Source: Ectocarpus siliculosus
Taxonomy: Eukaryota; Sar; Phaeophyceae; Ectocarpales; Ectocarpaceae
Length of the DNA: 12,932 bases
Direction: 5' to 3'
Assembly (NCBI GenBank): GCA_000310025.1
Contig: FN648539.1
Coordinates: 1 to 12,932, forward strand
The notes under the pieces are model-generated. The model had not been told where the DNA came from. It worked only from the letters and a program-made list of their open reading frames with translations, and did not search any database. Below are positions 1-7,977 of this stretch, in pieces; positions within the stretch are counted from its first letter, which is position 1, and every line of letters begins with the position of its first letter. Made by a program: the position numbers and the translations under genes.

Positions 1-2
1 GG

Positions 3-458
3 TTTTACATCTATGGCTCAGATTTTAATTCTCATTCAGCTTCGTTGAACCTCGACAATCAAATCGCACATACATTGAGAAATCACGTCAACAACAACAT
101 TCCCTGGGCACAGCAGTACCGTTCGGCTGTGGGTTTAATCAACCAAGCTTCCGCGGACGATGACAACACGCCGTTCATAGAATTCGCCCAAGTAAGTCGG
201 GCAAATGATGGACCAGTCGTTGGCGACGCCGTATCAGCCCCGGAGATTGCGGCTTTAGTTTATACGTCGAACGCACAAAACCCCGGGCCCCGAACAGTGG
301 TCACCTACCCAAGAAATAGTCCAGATGAAAAACCAAGGTTCCTCCCGCTCTGGAGTCCAACATACGAGACTCTTCAGTTCCCGATGCTGATGCTGCACGG
401 GGAAGCGGGATGGAGCAAAGGACACCCAAACGAGGACCGTACAACTCTAAGACTATGA
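3..458 (+). pseudogene. Helitron N-terminal segment (fragment 1)
   Basis: The frame is open from the first codon of the window, so the true start lies to the left. The TTG at 45 is only an internal Leu codon. The first residues read FYIYGSDF, resembling the Q-x-Y-I-Y-D block that comes early in the Helitron-like N-terminal domain. Further on come APEIAALVY, a TVVTYPR strand, and the block YETLQFPMLMLHGEAGW, which matches the family's conserved pattern of aromatic-x-P-L-x-Y/F-P-L/M...G-E-x-G-W. After GEAGW (ending at 413) homology leaves this frame and resumes in frame 2, so the last 14 codons up to the stop at 456-458 are probably out of frame. Codon use is less GC-biased than in the KNH-like gene to the right. 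Confidence 0.75.
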
Positions 459-1441
459 ATAGAACCAACACATCCCACGTCACATTTCCCTTTTACTGCC
501 GGCAACGTCTACTCAGTGAACCAGTATTTAAGCGAAACAGCCGCGTCACCCAAGAATGGGCTTGCGATTCTTTGAGTAGAATGGAAGAGGAGCGATTGAC
601 CTTTGTTGAGCACGGCCCTTTACAACAACGCCTCGCAACGGACCGGTCCATTAGACAGAGCTCTTCAGACGAGCAGCCCGGAAAGCTGCTGCCAGCAAGT
701 CACCCGGGCTCAATGGCCAAACGAAAGTCCGACACCGAGGACGCGTTAGCCATAGTAAACAGAAGGGGTAAACCTCATATTTTCGTGACCGTCACCTTTA
801 ACGCAGACTGGAAAGAAGTCAAAGACAACCTTTTGAACGGGCAGAGCGCGTATGACCGCCCGGACCTTTGTTGTCGTGTTTTTAAATTGAAATTGAACGC
901 GATAATTAAAGAGATAAAGAGTGGAAGGGTCTTTGGTGAGTATGACAGTCATTTGAGTGTTCTCGAATTTCAAAAGAGAGGCTACCCTCACGCACACATC
1001 CTGTTCACCTTCAAAAATGATGGCCCGGATAAGCTCAACCAAGTAGACGAGTGGGTTTGGGCACAACTTCCGTCTGCAGACCTTGCTGATGGGAAACTCC
1101 GGGAGAAAGTTTTGAAGTATATGATACACAGGCCTTGCGGTAGAAACAATGTTCACTCGACCTGTATGGAGCTCAACCGCGATACAAACACAAAGCGTTG
1201 CGGTAAACACTATCCTCAACCGTTTAGAAGCACGGCCACAATAAACGGCCGCACCGGGCGTGCAGAATACAAACGGACAGACAATGGCGACAATCCCACA
1301 ATACGAGTAAGAGTTGACGGGAAATGGCAAAACGTTCGCATCGGTAATGAGTGGGTGGTTCCGTACAACCCGTATTTGCTGTTGATGTTTGACTGTCACA
1401 TTTGTGTCGACGTCGTCACTGCCACTTCATGCGTTAAGTAG
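410..1441 (+). pseudogene. Helitron Rep nuclease, HUH part (fragment 2)
   Basis: This fragment carries most of the Rep catalytic module, which nicks and joins DNA in rolling-circle transposition. Rep motif 1 is seen as HIFVTVTFNADW near residues 123-134. The metal-binding HUH motif is KRGYPHAHILFTF, with its two His at nt 989-991 and 995-997. A cysteine-rich block follows (CG...C...RCGKHYPQPF), equivalent to the CG-CM-C-K-FPK-F motif of Helitron Reps and probably zinc binding. Then comes the VVPYNPYLLL...DCHICVDVV strand conserved just before the tyrosine motif. The fragment ends at TAG 1439-1441, directly before that motif. The ATG at 410 overlaps fragment 1 and is an accident of the frameshift; homology becomes convincing from about SHVTFPFYCRQRLL, nt 474 onward. 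Confidence 0.85.
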
Positions 1442-1858
1442 TATCTCTTCAAGTATGTGCACAAAGGGGCAGACTATGCTAAAGCAAGGATTCAAGGCAT
1501 CACAAGCGAGATAGAACAATATCGAAAAACAAGATACATATCTGCAGCCGAAGCCGTATGGAGGTTATTCGGATTTCAGATGGTCAGCAGATTTCCGGCC
1601 GTGACAAAGGTTCACGCGCACCTGGAAGGTGAACAGTACGTCACTTACCCCGATGACGCCACGCCTGAAATGCGCCTAGAAATTGCCGAAAACTCTCCGT
1701 CTTCCCTCATGACTTATTTCCAACGCCCGACTGACGCCATATTCGACTCACTAACCCTGTTGGACTACTACGAACAATTCACCGTCACAAAGCCGAAGAA
1801 AGACTTCCCCAAAACCGACATCCGCACCGCCGGGGAAGTTCTTAGACTCCTATGGTAA
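1442..1858 (+). pseudogene. Helitron Rep tyrosine motif and following segment (fragment 3)
   Basis: This is the same frame as the preceding Rep fragment, directly after the TAG. It starts with YLFKYVHKG, the Helitron Y2 motif; the two tyrosines (codons 1442-1444 and 1454-1456) are those expected to attack DNA. It is followed by the family block EIEQYRKTRYISAAEAVWRL, and by a block ending in VTKVHAHLEGEQYVTY, both well conserved in Helitron proteins. Translation from the GTG at 1457 would omit one or both catalytic tyrosines. Homology fades after YYEQFTV; the expected next blocks appear in frame 3 (from about 1833), so the last few codons before TAA 1856-1858 are probably out of frame. Confidence 0.8.
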
Positions 1859-1892
1859 CATAATATCATCCAGATCACAAAATAACCAACAT

Positions 1893-4403
1893 GTGTGTCG
1901 CATCATGTTCCAAAGTCCCGCCGTTGGAGACTTATTCTATCTCCGACTGTTATTGCACACGATTCCTGGAAGATGTTTCGACGATCTCCTTCTAGTGCCT
2001 CGGCCTGACTCTACATGCTTTAAACACGCAACTTTCCATGACGCCGCCCGAGCGCGGGGATTGGTGACTGGTGACGAAGAGTACACCCTTTGCATGGAGG
2101 AAGCAGCCTCTTTCCAAGTCGGACACCACCTTCGCGCACTGTTCGTTACCCTCATTTTAGATGGAGCTTCAGCCCCAAAATTGTGGGCAGAGTTTAAATT
2201 CAATTTGATCGAAGACTTCACCCTAATCATGGCACAAGATGAATCAGTCCAAGAAGCCCTTAAGGAGATCGATTTAAAGCTTCAGTTGCACGGCAAAACC
2301 AACGAGCAAGTAAATCTTCCTGCAGCTGTGCACTCAAGAACAGAGTATGAGAGAATGAAAGACTCATTTAACTTGAACGACTGTAAGACATACGCCGCAA
2401 CTCACGAGCGCAATCTGACCGTTGAACAACGTCACGTATACGACACAGTTATCCACTCGGTCAACAGCGAACAAGGGCAACCTTACATGATCGATGCACC
2501 GGCCGGCACAGGGAAAACATACACAGAAAAATGCCTTGCTGCAAAGCTGAGAGGTGACGGAAAGACTGTCTTGATTGTCGCGTCGACAGGGATTGCTGCT
2601 CTGCAGCTTCCCGGTGGCTGGACGGCGCACTCAATGTTCAAGCTTCCCATGGACGAAAAGATGTCTCCTTCGTGTGTGTGTAACATCAGCGCCCAAACTC
2701 AACGAGCAGAATTAATTCGAAAAAGCGACCTCATCATATGGGATGAACTTCCGATGACTCACCGATTCTGTGTTGAGGCTCTCGACCGAACACTAAAGGA
2801 CCTCATGCGTAACACCTTGCTCTTCGGTGGCAAGACGATCTTATTTTCGGGTGATTGGAGACAGACTGGACCGATTGTCAAGTTTGGGTCTCCTACTGAC
2901 ACCGTTGATGCGGCGGTGATTTCAAGCCATCTATGGAGTAATATCTTCCGCCTTAGACTCACGAAATCTCAACGTGATGGAGACGATCCTGCCTACGCGT
3001 CATTTGTAAGAAATGTGGGAGAGGACGCACTGCTGACAACGACCCTGCCCGACGGTAGCAACCTCATCCCTTTGAACAACAGCTGCACGGATTCGCCAGA
3101 CCAATTCCAGCTGCAATACACGACAAATTTCAACGACTTAGTCAACTTCGTGTACCCTGACATGTCAGAAGACGCGACGGCGTGGAGCGACCGTGCAATT
3201 TTGGCCACAACCAACAACGCCATTGATCGTTCCAACGAAATAATTTCAGACGAGCGACCGGGACGTTCTGTGTCCTTCTTCAGCTCTGACTCCCTCATCA
3301 AAGACGAAAATTCTAGCTCGACGGCTTTCGCCGCCCCTGAACATCTCAATCAACTCAACGTCACCGGTGTACCACCCCATGAGCTAATACTCAAGTCCAA
3401 CGGGCTCGCAATGATTGTAAGAAATCTAAACTTCTCTGAAGGGTTGGTAAACGGGCAAAAGTGCATTTTGAAAGCAGTATCACCCAACAGCCGTGTAATT
3501 CATGCAGAACTTCTCACAGACGAACTACCTCATCCAATTGTTTTGATCCCACGGATAAGTTTCCCTGCCCAAGTTGGGAGGAATGGCATAAACAACTTCA
3601 TGCGTGTGCAGTTTCCTCTACGGACTGCTTATGCCATGACGATAAACAAAAGCCAAGGTCAAACTCTAACCAGGATAGGCTTAGATCTGCGTTCATCTCC
3701 CTTTGCACACGGCCAATTATACGTTGCCTTAACTCGTGCTCAGAAACGATCAACTGTTATGGTGCTTTTACCCCATACGCAAGTTGTGGATGGAACGCCT
3801 TACACTGAAAATGTTGTGTATAAACCATTTACGGACGCCGCCACAGGCGAGACGCACAACCAAAATAATAATGGTACGTCTGCACCTTCTCCCTCCCCGC
3901 CATATCGTCCTCCACCACCGTCAGTTCCACCGCCTCCTCCACCACCTCCCCCGCCTCCTCATTGGCATCTCCAACCCGAGTTAGGGGATGGCAACTGCGG
4001 CTTTAGAACCATTGCCCGGCGGGTACTAGGAAATCCTGAACTACACTACCAAGTTCGAACTCAAATAATGCAATATATCTCCAACAACAAACAGAATCAA
4101 GACCTTCATATATACGATGGAATAGGTACTGAGCTACTCTACAGGTCAGGCCATCCGCCTTCTCAATATACTTCTTACGACGACTATGTCGCAAGAATGT
4201 CAATGCCAAACACTTACATGGGTCAACCCGAAATTACTGCAGCGAATAATCTATACAACATCTCCATTCAAGTTCATTTCGATCAATCCTCTGTGCCCCT
4301 TCCTCAACACACCCAACCAAACCAGCTCCATGTGCGCTTCAATCCCGTTAACCGACACTATGATGCCATCTTAATTCCGAACCCTCCTCCCTTACCTCCA
4401 TAA
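1893..4403 (+). CDS. Helitron Pif1-like helicase with C-terminal OTU domain (longest intact fragment)
   Basis: An 836-residue open stretch with no usual start codon: the first codon is GTG, and in-frame homology begins upstream at about 1833, so it is a piece of the broken polyprotein. The order is: Helitron linker with FYLRLLL (residues about 16-22); Pif1/RecD-type SF1 helicase with Walker A APAGTGKT (202-209), Walker B DELPM (284-288), GDWRQTGPI, LTKSQR, then the C-terminal motifs TINKSQGQTL (from 583) and LYVALTRAQ (near 610). A Pro-rich linker follows (about residues 665-690, with eleven prolines in a row). Then an OTU-type cysteine protease fold with DGNC (Cys702), a MGQPE block and C-terminal His822 in HYDAI. 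OTU domains occur in many non-plant Helitrons; their job there is not established. The frame ends in PPPLPP and TAA, and coding-like sequence continues in another frame. Confidence 0.85.
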   Translation: MCRIMFQSPAVGDLFYLRLLLHTIPGRCFDDLLLVPRPDSTCFKHATFHDAARARGLVTGDEEYTLCMEEAASFQVGHHLRALFVTLILDGASAPKLWAEFKFNLIEDFTLIMAQDESVQEALKEIDLKLQLHGKTNEQVNLPAAVHSRTEYERMKDSFNLNDCKTYAATHERNLTVEQRHVYDTVIHSVNSEQGQPYMIDAPAGTGKTYTEKCLAAKLRGDGKTVLIVASTGIAALQLPGGWTAHSMFKLPMDEKMSPSCVCNISAQTQRAELIRKSDLIIWDELPMTHRFCVEALDRTLKDLMRNTLLFGGKTILFSGDWRQTGPIVKFGSPTDTVDAAVISSHLWSNIFRLRLTKSQRDGDDPAYASFVRNVGEDALLTTTLPDGSNLIPLNNSCTDSPDQFQLQYTTNFNDLVNFVYPDMSEDATAWSDRAILATTNNAIDRSNEIISDERPGRSVSFFSSDSLIKDENSSSTAFAAPEHLNQLNVTGVPPHELILKSNGLAMIVRNLNFSEGLVNGQKCILKAVSPNSRVIHAELLTDELPHPIVLIPRISFPAQVGRNGINNFMRVQFPLRTAYAMTINKSQGQTLTRIGLDLRSSPFAHGQLYVALTRAQKRSTVMVLLPHTQVVDGTPYTENVVYKPFTDAATGETHNQNNNGTSAPSPSPPYRPPPPSVPPPPPPPPPPPHWHLQPELGDGNCGFRTIARRVLGNPELHYQVRTQIMQYISNNKQNQDLHIYDGIGTELLYRSGHPPSQYTSYDDYVARMSMPNTYMGQPEITAANNLYNISIQVHFDQSSVPLPQHTQPNQLHVRFNPVNRHYDAILIPNPPPLPP
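3882..3965 (+). repeat. Proline-codon-rich linker between helicase and OTU domain
   Basis: A C-rich run of CCN codons encodes about 25 residues that are mostly proline, with eleven consecutive prolines near its end. It separates the helicase C-terminal motifs from the OTU domain and probably acts as an extended spacer. Such CCTCC tracts are prone to slippage. Confidence 0.8.
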
Positions 4404-4591
4404 TTGCCAGGATTCTTCCTTCAAACGAGTTGATATTCGACTCCGAGGAGCACGACCAAGCGGCTCGAGATTACAATGAAACCCAACTCCTTCTTCAGTA
4501 CGAGCAAGATGAAGCTGACTTCGCCAGCTATTGCGAAGATTTGTGGAATTGGTTTCAAGATCAGATTCGCGTGTTGGCTCCTTTCTGCTGA
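4400..4591 (+). pseudogene. Acidic C-terminal tail of the Helitron protein, out of frame
   Basis: Frame 2 stays open from 4400 to TGA 4589-4591 for 63 codons without a start codon. The peptide is strongly acidic and glutamine/aromatic rich, with blocks such as FDSEEHDQAARDYNE, YEQDEADF and DLWNWFQDQI. It looks like genuine protein and begins exactly where the OTU frame stops. The junction is a C/T-rich run (4382-4400) of CTCC-like units, where a one- or two-base slip would shift the frame. The likely reading is that the polyprotein originally extended about 63 residues past the OTU domain. A chance open frame is possible but less likely given the composition. I do not recognise the tail as a named domain. 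Confidence 0.5.
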
Positions 4592-5150
4592 CAACGATTG
4601 CGTTATCTCCTTGCTGCATGACAGGACCGTCTGACCGGACTTTTACCTTGAGCGCCTGGGATGTCTAGAACGTACCCATTGTTTCCATTTCGATGTTTAG
4701 CGGTTTCATATACTTTATGGGGAATTGGGGCGTTCTCTTCATGTCTTTCTTGCTTTACACGTATCGAACTATTCTTTTTTCGTCGAGGTTTCCTTTGGTG
4801 TCAGCATCCAAGGAGGAGTACTTGCCACTTATGAACTGTACGGCCTGTAATCTACCTACGCTTTCGAGGGTTGGTGAGATACGTACATTTAGTGTCTGTT
4901 CTACTATTATGTGGATTACAAACATAGTGCGTAGCGTCTCTTATATCCTTGCGCACCATCACAATGCCGCGTGCGATCACACACGATTGGCTTCATCTCA
5001 TCTCTGAGGCAGCTCACACTACGCGAGCCATGGCACGTCCCACTTACGTTCATCCCCACTTGGTATGGACGCATCCCCTTCTCATCTCCAACACGAAATT
5101 ATACGCCTCCATCAATATATAACGGCACGTGACAATGGGGCACATTACCT
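4592..5150 (+). other. Probable 3' non-coding part of the Helitron
   Basis: No gene is recognisable here on either strand. A 104-codon open frame at 4693-5007 starts with a hydrophobic stretch, but it shows no family resemblance and its composition is like the surrounding DNA. The position between the end of the Helitron coding region and the candidate terminal hairpin suggests 3' non-coding transposon DNA. Confidence 0.4.
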
Positions 5151-5151
5151 A

Positions 5152-5187
5152 AAGCGCGTAGGAGGGGCGTGGCCCCCCGGAGCGCTT
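5152..5187 (+). repeat. Two-part GC-rich hairpin, candidate Helitron 3' terminus
   Basis: The outer arms AAGCGC (5152-5157) and GCGCTT (5182-5187) are perfect complements. Inside them GGGGC (5164-5168) pairs with GCCCC (5172-5176) around a GTG loop. Helitrons carry such a hairpin just inside their 3' end. No CTRR follows, and the sequence passes directly into a TACA microsatellite. This fits a non-canonical element type or a terminus altered by repeat growth. Confidence 0.45.
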
Positions 5188-5188
5188 G

Positions 5189-5280
5189 TACATACATACA
5201 TACATACTACATACATACATACACACTATCTAAACCTACCATTCATTACTACATACATATACATACATACATACATACAT
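5189..5280 (+). repeat. TACA microsatellite, interrupted
   Basis: Two blocks of TACA/CATA units (about 5189-5225 and 5250-5280) are separated by about 24 bp of unrelated sequence. A T8 run follows the second block. It lies directly after the candidate Helitron terminal hairpin. Confidence 0.9.
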
Positions 5281-5479
5281 GATTTTTTTTCTTTCCGTAA
5301 CTTGGGGGGCGACGTTGTTGAGTGAGGTGTCGAGGTGACCGAGTTCAACGTAGAGAGAGATCGGCGGCACTTGGTTTGTGTGTCTCTCTGAGCCGCTTAT
5401 TTTTTGTTTTTCTTACTAAACAACACACAACACACAATACAACCGAACCAAAGACAGACACAACACAAAACAAGTGGTT
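5281..5479. other. Intergenic, no gene seen
   Basis: T-rich and then AC-rich low-complexity sequence (about 5398-5475: TTTTTGTTTTTC followed by ACAACACACAACACAC). No open frame with recognisable content is present. Confidence 0.5.
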
Positions 5480-5557
5480 GCGAAGGTGTACCGATTCTGG
5501 TAAAAAAAGTCAATCGACGGATACCCTGCGACCCTGCGAATCGGGTCCTCCTTAACA
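5480..5557 (+). repeat. Direct repeat, copy 1 (about 75 bp)
   Basis: This segment begins GCGAAGGTGTACCGATTCTG and ends AATCGGGTCCTCCTTAACA. The same two blocks recur in the same order and orientation at 5801-5871. Copy 1 has three more A residues after CTGGT, lacks a GGAT, and carries a short local duplication CCCTGCGACCCTGCGA. Confidence 0.9.
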
Positions 5558-5592
5558 CTCTCCACCCACAGAATTTACCCTCAACTGGGAAC

Positions 5593-5641
5593 GAACCTCT
5601 TGTGGCCAAGACGGGTGGAACCTCTTGTGGCCAAGACGGGT
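5593..5641 (+). repeat. 25-bp tandem duplication
   Basis: Two adjacent copies of a unit starting GAACCTCTTGTGGCCAAGAC begin at 5593 and 5618. They are identical over 24 bp. The duplication lies between the two 75-bp direct repeats. Confidence 0.9.
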
Positions 5642-5756
5642 AATTCGATGGAAGAAGTGTCACAAGGTTCTTTAGACTATAGGATCGATTCCAAGATAAG
5701 AGGTGTTCTTAGGACTGACACACATTGTGTCCATGGGAAAATGTCCAAGTCAGGAG

Positions 5757-5793
5757 AAAAAACGTGCACCCAAGGAGATTCGAACCAGTATCC
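5757..5793 (-). other. tRNA-like B box with T6 run on the minus strand
   Basis: The minus strand reads GGTTCGAATCT (plus 5776-5786), which fits the Pol III B-box core GWTCRANNC. About 14 nt further comes TTTTTT (plus 5757-5762), a Pol III terminator-like run. I could not find an A box, and the T-stem and acceptor stem do not pair properly. At best this is a tRNA-derived remnant or SINE head, not a functional tRNA. Confidence 0.3.
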
Positions 5794-5800
5794 TGCTGAC

Positions 5801-5871
5801 GCGAAGGTGTACCGATTCTGGTAAAAGTCAATCGACGGATGGATACCCTGCGAATCGGGTCCTCCTTAACA
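5801..5871 (+). repeat. Direct repeat, copy 2 (about 71 bp)
   Basis: Matches 5480-5557 along its length, apart from a 3-base A-run difference, a 4-bp insertion (GGAT) and absence of the small CCCTGCGA duplication. The 5' flanks of the two copies do not match, so the repeat limits are sharp on that side. Confidence 0.9.
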
Positions 5872-7977
5872 TGGTGTAGTAGGTGGTAGTACGTAGTATG
5901 AAAGAAAGGTCTTTTCGACCGTCGTCGTCATCGTCGTCGTTCGTTGTCTTTCTATCGATCGCCAAATAAATGAACGACGAGTGTCCTGCTGCGAGAGTCG
6001 CACAAACAAACGCTCACACACACACTATACACTACTACACACACACGACTAATAATGAATGATGAATGAAAGAAGGGCAGTTGTATTATCCACAACCAAC
6101 CACCACGCATCCACCATGCCATCCCGGACGAAAGCTATGCTGAGAAAAATAAAAAAACAAAAGCGCTCCATCCAGTCCTCCTCCATCCACCAACAACCGA
6201 GTAGCGAAAGAAAGAGAAAGAAAGGCTATTAATAGTAGTAGAAGAGCTGAACGTGTACCATTTTTTTTCTTCTTACGGCTCGTGGTACGAAATACGCGCT
6301 CAACTTTCCAGGGCTGAGGCAAGGCCCGGGGGTAGTATTTTGAGATCAACTAAACGGTGCTATTCATTATTATTCTAATTAGACTATAGATACGAACGAA
6401 CAATAATGTGTGCGATGACCGTGCCTTCATACGTACTTACTGCCAACAAGCATAAGAGAGAGAATGGTGTCATCACTTCACTTACTTACTCAAAAAATAT
6501 TCTTGTTGATGCACGTTTGCAACGTCCTACATGCATACTTCGAGATGACATGCTTGAGCTGGCCATTAGTGCACCACATACATGGTGGCTCGTGCGGGCA
6601 TTAGTATTCAGGCGCGATTTGTTCTGTCGGGGAAGCAACACCGGTCTTACGGGAAAAATGCTGCCCTGGTCAAATCTTGCCGCAAACCGCCCACAATCTT
6701 CCCACGTGTCGGGCAAGTATTTTCGGCGCGATGTATCTTGTGTGCAGACATGAAAGAGTCTTCATGAGAGGGACCCTCTGGAGTGTTGTGCTTTAGGGAT
6801 TCGAGACGACTGTCATAGTCATGAGCGTTCAGTTGGTACAGTTGATATTCGTTCATATATTTCGATCAATGCTCTCGCAAATATTTGCAGTCATGAAAAC
6901 AATCTTCATATATTCATGACACGAAGTTGAGGGCAAGCTCAAGGCTGCGCTCGAAGCAAAAAGAATCCCAATGCAGGCCTAACTGAAAACAGTATCCGAT
7001 GACTTCCAGAAGCAACTAAAGCAAACCACCCTCCCCACCACAGCGAAAGGGACGACTCACTACAGACAGGAAACGTTGACGCCCGGTCTAGTTTAATCTT
7101 TAGTACGTCGTACAAACTTACAATCACCACAGCACCTACTACTGTGCGAACTCGACCAGCGCAGGTTGTATGCTTGTAGCATTGCAGCCTCTCGCTAACT
7201 TTATCGCCAAGAAACATATACTTGTTGCCACAACGCCCGATCTGCCCTCTCGAAGGGAGGGAGAAGGAGGGGGCAACGTACAAGAAATTATACACCAAAA
7301 ATGTAGCGCGCGCGCTGCCTTACATGAATACCACAAGACGCGACGCGACGTAAAAGTGCCGAACCATAGCCGGGGGAAGAATGTGACATCACACACACAC
7401 AATCGTGGGAGTCGACGGCAACCTCCAAGCCAGGTTCAACAGACGCCAATGCAGAAAATCTAATTTACAACGGGGACAACGTAACGTGGAAGGGATTCAT
7501 TTCCCGCACACCTGGCCATACAAAACCTCGACTCATGTGGTGGTGCTGGGAAAAAGAACGAGCGCACGCCTCGAAAACCATACAGCGGGCTACACGTAAG
7601 TCTTGCTTGGCCAAGGAGCGGCACTGGACGGTGAAGCATGCGCTCAAAACTCGACCATGCCGTGCATGTCGATGCCGCCACAAACCAGGAGACGGGAATC
7701 CCACAAAAACGACGCAGTCGTGTACATCCCCGTTGTCGGATGTGCCGTGACATTCTCAGGCATCTAGGAAAAAGTATGGTAGACAGCCCAAAGACTGAAT
7801 AGTTCTAGGAGAATACGATTGTGTGAAATAAAAAAAACGGTGCTACTCTCCCACCATCTTGCACCAGAGGTGCAACATGACTCTCATACTACCAACGATG
7901 GACACCGCTCAGTCGAGGAATTCGACCGAAAAAAGTTATATTTTCAACCCTGCCCCTCCTCAGCAATCGTCCGACAC
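5872..7977. other. 2.1-kb gene-poor stretch
   Basis: No gene is supported on either strand. The open frames present (up to about 120 codons) overlap one another on both strands, resemble no family I know, and have no convincing start or splice context. CA-rich simple repeats occur at about 6011-6048 and 7389-7401. A stretch at 6920-7094 reads as a lysine/alanine-rich peptide but contains an internal TAA. The 3' untranslated region of the minus-strand KNH-like gene must occupy the right end; I saw no clear AATAAA on the minus strand there. Confidence 0.5.
5921..5946 (+). repeat. GTC/CGT trinucleotide microsatellite
   Basis: Short imperfect run of GTC units (GTCGTCGTCATCGTCGTCGT) ending in TCGTTG. 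No coding frame is associated with it. Confidence 0.85.

Larger units (their letters stand above)
3..4591 (+). pseudogene. Helitron Rep-helicase-OTU polyprotein, broken by three frameshifts and one stop
   Basis: This entry covers the whole degraded replicase/helicase gene. Reading starts in frame 3 (open from the window edge) and passes to frame 2 between about 414 and 455. It meets an in-frame TAG at 1439-1441, passes back to frame 3 between about 1800 and 1855, and passes to frame 2 again at 4382-4402, ending at TGA 4589-4591. Homology to the Helitron family continues across the first three breaks without obvious loss of conserved blocks, so the lesions are small and probably recent. No GT-AG intron of plausible length would repair them. 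Sequencing or assembly error is an alternative, but four separate lesions in one transposon gene fit ordinary decay better. The family is established from motifs; the exact shift sites are inference. Confidence 0.85.
1..5187 (+). mobile_element. Autonomous-type Helitron, decayed, 5' end outside the window
   Basis: Helitrons are rolling-circle DNA transposons that encode a Rep nuclease fused to a Pif1-like helicase. All parts are seen here in the right order on the plus strand: the Helitron N-terminal region, a Rep part with an HUH motif (PHAH) and a tyrosine-pair motif, helicase motifs, and an OTU domain. The left edge of the window is inside the coding region, so the 5' terminus (usually TC in canonical elements) cannot be seen. 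The right limit is set at a GC-rich two-part hairpin, a typical Helitron 3' feature, but no CTRR follows it, so the end is a guess. If the element belongs to the Helentron or Helitron2 type, which do not end in CTRR, this would not be surprising. The coding region has four disabling lesions, so this copy should not move by itself. Confidence 0.85.

Noticed and set aside
301-1399. Open frames on the minus strand opposite the Rep coding region (up to 217 codons)
   Set aside because: They mirror the conserved Helitron coding strand, have no family resemblance, and are explained by the codon use of the sense strand.
1853-1873. GT...AG pair that could be a tiny intron repairing the frame near 1855
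   Set aside because: It would be only about 19 nt, far below a plausible spliceosomal intron, while the same kind of break recurs elsewhere without GT-AG. A simple frameshift is more likely.
4693-5007. 104-codon plus-strand frame with a hydrophobic start
   Set aside because: No domain or motif, composition like non-coding neighbours, no splice or promoter support.
5757-5871. A complete tRNA gene on the minus strand
   Set aside because: The T-stem mispairs, no matching acceptor strand or A box could be found, and the anticodon stem does not form.
6406-6753. 115-codon plus-strand frame beginning MCAMTVPSYV
   Set aside because: No recognisable family; three other long frames overlap it in the same 400 bp on both strands.
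6920-7094. Lysine/alanine-rich reading that looks coding
   Set aside because: It has a TGA directly before it, an internal TAA at 6980-6982, and no convincing splice sites.
7460-7753. Two overlapping minus-strand frames with Cys/Arg/His content
   Set aside because: Both strands are open over the same stretch, and neither frame shows an ordered zinc-finger spacing.
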